From: Henricia sp. BOLD:AAB3569
Taxonomy: Eukaryota; Echinodermata; Asteroidea; Spinulosida; Echinasteridae
Assembly (NCBI GenBank): GCA_037783545.1
Contig: JBBELK010000553.1
Span: 62,001 to 126,000, forward strand
Length of the DNA stretch: 64,000 nt
Direction of reading: 5' to 3'
The position numbers and the translations under genes are program-made. Of this stretch, positions 55,351-64,000 are shown one piece after another. Every line of letters starts with the position of its first letter. The first letter of the stretch is position 1. The notes below the pieces were generated by a model that saw nothing but the letters and a program-made list of their open reading frames with translations, searched no databases and was not told where the DNA came from.

Positions 55351-58300
55351 TTGACTGACTTTCGCCGGGAAATGGCCGAGAAATTTCAGAGTTTAGGGAA
55401 AACTGCGCTCAGGCTTCCTGCCTGCTCTGCAGACCGTGGCTGTCCGTGTACTCCTGACTCATGCTCAGTCTTGTTTGGGACGGGAATTTGGTCAAAGTGT
55501 GGTCCAAACTTCGGCAAATTTGGAAGTCAAGAAATTTTCCGACGAACTTCAAATTTTGCATTCTCCAAACAGTCTATATTCCGCACTTGTCCTGAAATAT
55601 TGACAGACTTTCGCCGGGAAATGGCCGATACATTTCAGAGTTTAAGGAAAACTGGGCTCGGGCTTCCTGCCTGCTCTGCAGACCGTGGCTGTCCGTGTAC
55701 TCCTGATCACTCGTGCGCATGCTCAGTCTTGTTTGGGACGGGAATTTGGTCAAAGTGTGGTCCAAACGTCGGTAAATTTGGAAGTCAAGAAATTTTCCAA
55801 CGAACTTCAAATTTTGCATGCTCCAAACAGTCTATATTCCGCACTTGTCCTGAAAAATTGACAGACTTTCGCCGGGAAATGGCCGAGAAATTTCAGAGTT
55901 TAGGGAAAACTGCGCTCAGGCTTCCTGCCTGCTCTGCAGACCGTGGCTGTCCGTGTACTCCTGATCACTCGTGCGCATGCTCAGTCTTGTTTGGGACGGG
56001 AATTTTGTCAAAGTGTGGTCCAAACGTCGGCAAATTTGGAAGTCAAGAAATTTTCCGACGAACTTAAAATTTTGCATGATCGAAACAGTCTATATTCCGC
56101 ACTTGTCCTGAAAAATTGACAGACTTTCGCCGGGAAATGGCCCAGAAATTTCAGAGTTTAGAGAAAACTGGGCTCGGGCTTCCTGCCTGCTCTGCAGACC
56201 GTGGCTGTCCGTGTACTCCTGACTCGTGCGCATGCTCAGTCTTGTTTGGGACGGGAATTTGGTCAAAGTGTGGTCCAAACTTCGGCAAATTTGGAAGTCA
56301 AGACATTTTCCGACGAACTTAAAATTTGGCATGCCCCAAACAGTCTATATTCCGCACTTGTCCTGAAAAATTGACAGACTTTCGCCGGGAAATGGCCGAG
56401 AAATTTCAGAGTTTAGGGAAAACTGGGCTCGGGCTTCCTGCCTGCTCTGCAGACCGTGGCTGTCCATGTACTCCTGACTCGTGCGCATGCTCCGTCTTGT
56501 TTGGGACGGGAATTTGGTCAAAGTGTGGTCCAAACTTCGTCAAATTTGGAAGTCAAGAAATTTTCCGACGAACTTCAAATTTTGCATGCTCCAAACAGTC
56601 TATATTCCGCACTTGTCCTGAAAAATTGACAGACTTTCGCCGGGAAATGGCCGAGAAATTTCAGAGTTTAGGGAAAACTGCGCTCAGGCTTCCTGCCTGC
56701 TCTGCAGACCGTGGCTGTCCGTGTACTCCTGACTCATGCTCAGTCTTGTTTGGGACGGGAATTTGGTCAAAGTGTGGTCCAAACTTCGGCAAATTTGGAA
56801 GTCAAGAAATTTTCCGACGAACTTCAAATTTTGCATTCTCCAAACAGTCTATATTCCGCACTTGTCCTGAAAAATTGACAGACTTTCGCCGGGAAATGGC
56901 AGATACATTTCAGAGTTTAAGGAAAACTGGGCTCGGGCTTCCTGCCTGCTCTGCAGACCGTGGCTGTCCGTGTACTCCTGATCACTCGTGCGCATGCTCA
57001 GTCTTGTTTGGGACGGGAATTTGGTCAAAGTGTGGTCCAAACGTCGGTAAATTTGGAAGTCAAGAAATTTTCCAACGAACTTCAAATTTTGCATGCTCCA
57101 AACAGTCTATATTCCGCACTTGTCCTGAAAAATTGACAGACTTTCGCCGGGAAATGGCCGAGAAATTTCAGAGTTTAGGGAAAACTGCGCTCAGGCTTCC
57201 TGCCTGCTCTGCAGACCGTGGCTGTCCGTGTACTCCTGACTCATGCTCAGTCTTGTTTGGGACGGGAATTTGGTCAAAGTGTGGTCCAAACTTCGGCAAA
57301 TTTGGAAGTCAAGAAATTTTCCGACGAACTTCAAATTTTGCATGCCCCAAACAGTTTATATTCCGCACTTGTCCTGAAAAATTGACAGACTTTCGCCGGG
57401 AAATGGCCGAGAAATTTCAGAGTTTAGGGAAAACTGCGCTCAGGCTTCCTGCCTGCTCTGCAGACCGTGGCTGTCCGTGTACTCCTGACTCGTGCGCATG
57501 CTCAGTCTTGTTTGGGACGGGAATTTGGTCAAAGTGTGGTCCAAACTTCGGCAAATTTGGAAGTCAAGACATTTTCCGACGAACTTAAAATTTGGCATGC
57601 CCCAAACAGTCTATATTCCGCACTTGTCCTGAAAAATTGACAGACTTTCGCCGGGAAATGGCCGAGAAATTTCAGAGTTTAGGGAAAACTGGGCTCGGGC
57701 TTCCTGCCTGCTCTGCAGACCGTGGCTGTCCATGTACTCCTGACTCGTGCGCATGCTCAGTCTTGTTTGGGACGGGAATTTGGTCAAAGTGTGGTCCAAA
57801 CTTCGCCAAATTTGGAAGTCAAGAAATTTTCCGACGAACTTCAAATTTTGCATGCCCCAAACAGTCTATATTCCGCACTTGTCCTGAACAATTGACAGAC
57901 TTTCGCCGGGAAATGGCCGAGAAATTTCAGAGTTTAGGGAAAACTGCGCTCAGGCTTCCTGCCTGCTCTGCAGACCGTGGCTGTCCTTGTACTCCTGACT
58001 CGTGCGCATGCTCAGTCTTGTTTGGGACGGGAATTTGGTCAAAGTGTGGTCCAAACTTCGTCAAATTTGGAAGTCAAGAAATTTTCCGACGAACTTCAAA
58101 TTTTGCATGCTCCAAACAGTCTATATTCCGCACTTGTCCTGAAAAATTGACAGACTTTCGCCGGGAAATGGCCGAGAAATTTCAGAGTTTAGGGAAAACT
58201 GGGCTCGGGCTTCCTGCCTGCTCTGCAGACCGTGGCTGTCCGTGTACTCCTGATCACTCGTGCGCATGCTCAGTCTTGTTTGGGACGGGAATTTGGTCAA

Positions 58301-61300
58301 AGTGTGGTCCAAACTTCGGCAAATTTGGAAGTCAATAAATTTTCCGACGAACTTCAAATTTTGCATGCTCCAAACAGTCTATATTCCGCACTTGTCCTGA
58401 AAAATTGACAGACTTTCGCCGGGAAATGGCCGAGAAATTTCAGAGTTTAAGGAAAACTGGGCTCGGGCTTCCTGCCTGCTCTGCAGACCGTGGCTGTCCG
58501 TGTACTCCTGATCACTCGTGCGCATGCTCAGTCTTGTTTGGGACGGGAATTTGGTCAACGTGTGGTCCAAACGTCGGTAAATTTGGAAGTCAAGACATTT
58601 TCCAACGAACTTCAAATTTTGCATGCTCCAAACAGTCTATATTCCGCACTTGTCCTGAAAAATTGATAGACTTTCGCCGGGAAATGGCCGAGAAATTTCA
58701 GAGTTTAGGGAAAACTGGGCTCGGGCTTCCTGCCTGCTCTGCAGACCGTGGCTGTCCGTGTACTCCTGATCACTCGTGCGCATGCTCAGTCTTGTTTGGG
58801 ACGGGAATTTGGTCAAAGTGTGGTCCAAACGTCGGCAAATTTGGAAGTCAAGAAATTTTCCGACGAACTTCAAATTTTGCATGCCCCAAACAGTTTATAT
58901 TCCGCACTTGTCCTTAAAAATTGACAGACTTTCGCCGGGAAATGGCCGAGAAATTTCAGAGTTTAGGGAAAACTGCGCTCAGGCTTCCTGCCTGCTCTGC
59001 AGACCGTGGCTGTCCGTGTACTCCTGACTCATGCTCAGTCTTGTTTGGGACGGGAATTTGGTCAAAGTGTGGTCCAAACTTCTGCAAATTTGGAAGTCAA
59101 GACATTTTCCGACGAACTTAAAATTTGGCATGCCCCAAACAGTCTATATTCCGCACTTGTCCTGAAAAATTGACAGACTTTCGCCGGGAAATGGCCGAGA
59201 AATTTCAGAGTTTAGGGAAAACTGGGCTCGGGCTTCCTGCCTGCTCTGCAGACCGTGGCTGTCCATGTACTCCTGACTCGTGCGCATGCTCCGTCTTGTT
59301 TGGGACGGGAATTTGGTCAAAGTGTGGTCCAAACTTCGGCAAATTTGGAAGTCAAGAAATTTTCCGACGAACTTCAAATTTTGCATTCTCCAAACAGTCT
59401 ATATTCCGCACTTGTCCTGAAATATTGACAGACTTTCGCCGGGAAATGGCCGATACATTTCAGAGTTTAGGGAAAACTGGGCTCGGGCTTCCTGCCTGCT
59501 CTGCAGACCGTGGCTGTCCGTGTACTCCTGATCACTCGTGCGCATGCTCAGTCTTGTTTGGGACGGGAATTTGGTCAAAGTGTGGTCCAAACGTCGGCAA
59601 ATTTGGAAGTCAAGAAATTTTCCGACGAACTTCAAATTTTGCATGCCCCAAACAGTTTATATTCCGCACTTGTCCTTAAAAATTGACAGACTTTCGCCGG
59701 GAAATGGCCGAGAAATTTCAGAGTTTAGGGAAAACTGCGCTCAGGCTTCCTGCCTGCTCTGCAGACCGTGGCTGTCCGTGTACTCCTGACTCATGCTCAG
59801 TCTTGTTTGGGACGGGAATTTGGTCAAAGTGTGGTCCAAACTTCTGCAAATTTGGAAGTCAAGACATTTTCCGACGAACTTAAAATTTGGCATGCCCCAA
59901 ACAGTCTATATTCCGCACTTGTCCTGAAAAATTGACAGACTTTCGCCGGGAAATGGCCGAGAAATTTCAGAGTTTAGGGAAAACTGGGATCGGGCTTCCT
60001 GCCTGCTCTGCAGACCGTGGCTGTCCATGTACTCCTGACTCGTGCGCATGCTCCGTCTTGTTTGGGACGGGAATTTGGTCAAAGTGTGGTCCAAACTTCG
60101 GCAAATTTGGAAGTCAAGAAATTTTCCGACGAACTTCAAATTTTGCATTCTCCAAACAGTCTATATTCCGCACTTGTCCTGAAATATTGACAGACTTTCG
60201 CCGGGAAATGGCCGATACATTTCAGAGTTTAAGGAAAACTGGGCTCGGGCTTCCTGCCTGCTCTGCAGACCGTGGCTGTCCGTGTACTCCTGATCACTCG
60301 TGCGCATGCTCAGTCTTGTTTGGGACGGGAATTTGGTCAAAGTGTGGTCCAAACGTCGGTAAATTTGGAAGTCAAGAAATTTTCCAACGAACTTCAAATT
60401 TTGCATGCTCCAAACAGTCTATATTCCGCACTTGTCCTGAAAAATTGACAGACTTTCGCCGGGAAATGGCCGAGAAATTTCAGAGTTTAGGGAAAACTGC
60501 GCTCAGGCTTCCTGCCTGCTCTGCAGACCGTGGCTGTCCGTGTACTCCTGATCACTCGTGCGCATGCTCAGTCTTGTTTGGGACGGGAATTTTGTCAAAG
60601 TGTGGTCCAAACGTCGGCAAATTTGGAAGTCAAGAAATTTTCCGACGAACTTAAAATTTTGCATGATCGAAACAGTCTATATTCCGCACTTGTCCTGAAA
60701 AATTGACAGACTTTCGCCGGGAAATGGCCCAGAAATTTCAGAGTTTAGAGAAAACTGGGCTCGGGCTTCCTGCCTGCTCTGCAGACCGTGGCTGTCCGTG
60801 TACTCCTGACTCGTGCGCATGCTCAGTCTTGTTTGGGACGGGAATTTGGTCAAAGTGTGGTCCAAACTTCGGCAAATTTGGAAGTCAAGACATTTTCCGA
60901 CGAACTTAAAATTTGGCATGCCCCAAACAGTCTATATTCCGCACTTGTCCTGAAAAATTGACAGACTTTCGCCGGGAAATGGCCGAGAAATTTCAGAGTT
61001 TAGGGAAAACTGGGCTCGGGCTTCCTGCCTGCACTGCAGACCGTGGCTGTACATGTACTCCTGACTCGTGCGCATGCTCCGTCTTGTTTGGGACGGGAAT
61101 TTGGTCAAAGTGTGGTCCAAACTTCGTCAAATTTGGAAGTCAAGAAATTTTCCGACGAACTTCAAATTTTGCATGCTCCAAACAGTCTATATTCCGCACT
61201 TGTCCTGAAAAATTGACAGACTTTCGCCGGGAAATGGCCGAGAAATTTCAGAGTTTAGGGAAAACTGCGCTCAGGCTTCCTGCCTGCTCTGCAGACCGTG

Positions 61301-62952
61301 GCTGTCCGTGTACTCCTGACTCATGCTCAGTCTTGTTTGGGACGGGAATTTGGTCAAAGTGTGGTCCAAACTTCGGCAAATTTGGAAGTCAAGACATTTT
61401 CCGACGAACTTAAAATTTGGCATGCCCCAAACAGTCTATATTCCGCACTTGTCCTGAAAAATTGACAGACTTTCGCCGGGAAATGGCCGAGAAATTTCAG
61501 AGTTTAGTGAAAACTGGGCTCGGGCTTCCTGCCTGCTCTGCAGACCGTGGCTGTCCATGTACTCCTGACTCGTGCGCATGCTCAGTCTTGTTTGGGACGG
61601 GAATTTGGTCAAAGTGTGGTCCAAACTTCGCCAAATTTGGAAGTCAAGAAATTTTCCGACGAACTTCAAATTTTGCATGCCCCAAACAGTCTATATTCCG
61701 CACTTGTCCTGAACAATTGACAGACTTTCGCCGGGAAATGGCCGAGAAATTTCAGAGTTTAGGGAAAACTGCGCTCAGGCTTCCTGCCTGCTCTGCAGAC
61801 CGTGGCTGTCCTTGTACTCCTGACTCGTGCGCATGCTCAGTCTTGTTTGGGACGGGAATTTGGTCAAAGTGTGGTCCAAACTTCGTCAAATTTGGAAGTC
61901 AAGAAATTTTCCGACGAACTTCAAATTTTGCATGCTCCAAACAGTCTATATTCCGCACTTGTCCTGAAAAATTGACAGACTTTCGCCGGGAAATGGCCGA
62001 GAAATTTCAGAGTTTAGGGAAAACTGGGCTCGGGCTTCCTGCCTGCTCTGCAGACCGTGGCTGTCCGTGTACTCCTGATCACTCGTGCGCATGCTCAGTC
62101 TTGTTTGGGACGGGAATTTGGTCAAAGTGTGGTCCAAACTTCGGCAAATTTGGAAGTCAATAAATTTTCCGACGAACTTCAAATTTTGCATGCTCCAAAC
62201 AGTCTATATTCCGCACTTGTGCTGAAAAATTGACAGACTTTCGCCGGGAAATGGCCGAGAAATTTCAGAGTTTAAGGAAAACTGGGCTCGGGCTTCCTGC
62301 CTGCTCTGCAGACCGTGGCTGTCCGTGTACTCCTGATCACTCGTGCGCATGCTCAGTCTTGTTTGGGACGGGAATTTGGTCAACGTGTGGTCCAAACGTC
62401 GGTAAATTTGGAAGTCAAGACATTTTCCAACGAACTTCAAATTTTGCATGCTCCAAACAGTCTATATTCCGCACTTGTCCTGAAAAATTGATAGACTTTC
62501 GCCGGGAAATGGCCGAGAAATTTCAGAGTTTAGGGAAAACTGGGCTCGGGCTTCCTGCCTGCTCTGCAGACCGTGGCTGTCCGTGTACTCCTGATCACTC
62601 GTGCGCATGCTCAGTCTTGTTTGGGACGGGAATTTGGTCAAAGTGTGGTCCAAACGTCGGCAAATTTGGAAGTCAAGAAATTTTCCGACGAACTTCAAAT
62701 TTTGCATGCCCCAAACAGTTTATATTCCGCACTTGTCCTTGAAAATTGACAGACTTTCGCCGGGAAATGGCCGAGAAATTTCAGAGTTTAGGGAAAACTG
62801 CGCTCAGGCTTCCTGCCTGCTCTGCAGACCGTGGCTGTCCGTGTACTCCTGACTCGTGCGCATGCTCAGTCTTGTTTGGGACGGGAATTTGGTCAAAGTG
62901 TGGTCCAAACTTCGGCAAATTTGGAAGTCAAGACATTTTCCGACGAACTTAA
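55351..62952 (+). repeat. Overlapping copied blocks at 762, 3,825 and 4,587 bp offsets
   Basis: Positions about 55351-56620 recur 4,587 bp downstream (about 59938-61207); both have CCTGAAATATTGACAG and GGAATTTTGTCAAAG. Positions about 57592-59100 recur 3,825 bp downstream from 61417; both have AACTTCGCCAAATTTGG, GTCCTTGTACTCC and GGTCAACGTGTGG. Positions from 58921 recur 762 bp downstream at 59683 with AACTTCTGCAAATTTGG. 762 = 258+249+255, and 4,587 = 3,825 + 762. The later copy therefore incorporates the 762-bp step. Confidence 0.8.
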
Positions 62953-64000
62953 AATTTGGCATGCCCCAAACAGTCTATATTCCGCACTTGTCCTGAAAAA
63001 TTGACAGACTTTCGCCGGGAAATGGCCGAGAAATTTCAGAGTTTAGGGAAAACTGGGCTCGGACTTCCTGCCTGCTCTGCAGACCGTGGCTGTCCATGTA
63101 CTCCTGACTCGTGCGCATGCTCAGTCTTGTTTGGGACGGGAATTTGGTCAAAGTGTGGTCCAAACTTCGCCAAATTTGGAAGTCAAGAAATTTTCTGACG
63201 AACTTCAAATTTTGCATGCCCCAAACAGTCTATATTCCGCACTTGTCCTGAACAATTGACAGACTTTCGCCGGGAAATGGCCGAGAAATTTCAGAGTTTA
63301 GGGAAAACTGGGCTCGGGCTTCCTCCCTGCTCTGCAGACCGTGGCTGTCCGTGTACTCCTGATCACTCGTGCGCATGCTCAGTCTTGTTTGGGACGGGAA
63401 TTTGGTCAAAGTGTGGTCCAAACGTCGGCAAATTTGGAAGTCAAGACATTTTCCGACGAACTTCAAATTTTGCATGCTCCAAACAGTCTATATTCCGCAC
63501 TTGTCCTGAAAAATTGACAGACTTTCGCCGGGAAATGGCCGAGAAATTTCAGAGTTTAGGGAAAACTGGGCTCGGGCTTCCTGCCTGCTTGCAGACCGTG
63601 GCTGTCCGTGTACTCCTGATCACTCGTGCGCATGCTCAGTCTTGTTTGGGACAGGAATTTGGTCAAAGTGTGGTCCAAACGTCGGCAAATTTGGAAGTCA
63701 AGAAATTTTCCGACGAACTTCAAATTTTGCATGCTCCAAACAGTCTATATTCCGCACTTGTCCTGAAAAATTGACAGACTTTCGCCGGGAAATGGCCGAG
63801 AAATTTCAGAGTTTAGGGAAAACTGCGCTCAGGCTTCCTGCCTGCTCTGCAGACCGTGGCTGTCCGTGTACTCCTGACTCGTGCGCATGCTCAGTCTTGT
63901 TTGGGACGGGAATTTGGTCAAAGTGTGGTCCAAACGTCGGCAAATTTGGAAGTCAAGAAATTTTCCGACGAACTTCAAATTTTGCATGCCCCAAACAGTC

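Larger units (their letters stand above)
51968..64000 (+). repeat. Satellite array, right block (same monomer)
   Basis: The same satellite resumes directly after the inserted element, in the same orientation and phase. The monomer that starts at 45541 supplies 235 bp before the insert and finishes with the 23 bp at 51971-51993. That totals 258 bp once the GAA duplication is removed. About 47 copies follow, of 258, 255 and 249 bp, and the window ends inside a copy at CCAAACAGTC. The block holds no gene, RNA or second insertion that I can see. Both blocks were one array before the element landed. Confidence 0.98.

Overview
This 64-kb window is repetitive eukaryotic DNA with no intact host gene. 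About 57.8 kb is one tandem satellite array. It is made of roughly 225 head-to-tail monomers of about 258 bp (main length classes 258, 255 and 249 bp), all in the same orientation. The array runs off both ends of the window, so it is longer than 64 kb. A single 6,192-bp mobile element (45776-51967) interrupts it. The satellite, a foldback DNA transposon, a Ty3/gypsy-type Gag, a tRNA-Leu-primed retroelement leader and a hAT-like MITE together point to an animal genome. I cannot name the species. A pericentromeric or centromeric array, or another heterochromatic block, is the most natural setting, but the sequence does not prove it.

Layout. Positions 1-6953 hold a distinct monomer mixture (TTGAAGG, AATAAATT and CTGCTGACC variants) arranged in multimers. 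Positions 6954-12768 hold mostly 258-bp monomers in two 2,814-bp tandem copies. Positions 12.3-24.1 kb are dominated by 255-bp monomers, with 510-bp dimers, a 2 x 2,306-bp duplication and 1,027-bp units marked by an extra C. Positions 24.1-45.8 kb mix 258-, 255- and 249-bp monomers. This block includes a 2,054-bp tandem copy and a very large tandem duplication (29.2-35.3 and 35.3-42.2 kb). The mobile element follows at 45776-51967. From 51968 to the end the array resumes at exactly the base where it was cut, with its own 255-, 762-, 1,029-, 3,825- and 4,587-bp offset duplications.

The mobile element is flanked by a 3-bp target duplication (GAA) and has nearly identical inverted arms of about 2.1 kb that start TAGTAGGGTCC. 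Each arm consists of about 0.8 kb of subterminal DNA with AAGATGGCTGCC repeats. This is followed by the 5' end of an LTR retrotransposon: a 38-bp LTR-like remnant, a 20-nt tRNA-Leu primer-binding site, and a gag region broken by stops and frameshifts. The arms meet over an asymmetric loop carrying the rest of gag. The left arm has also received a hAT-like MITE of about 0.28 kb, absent from the right arm. A 1.12-kb segment containing that MITE was later duplicated in tandem. The order of events can therefore be read from the sequence.

The satellite contains long open frames (up to 868 codons). These follow from a stop-free monomer whose length is a multiple of three, and I do not annotate them as genes. 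The features most worth following up are the composite foldback element, the dyad-symmetric hairpin in each monomer, and the nested higher-order duplications.
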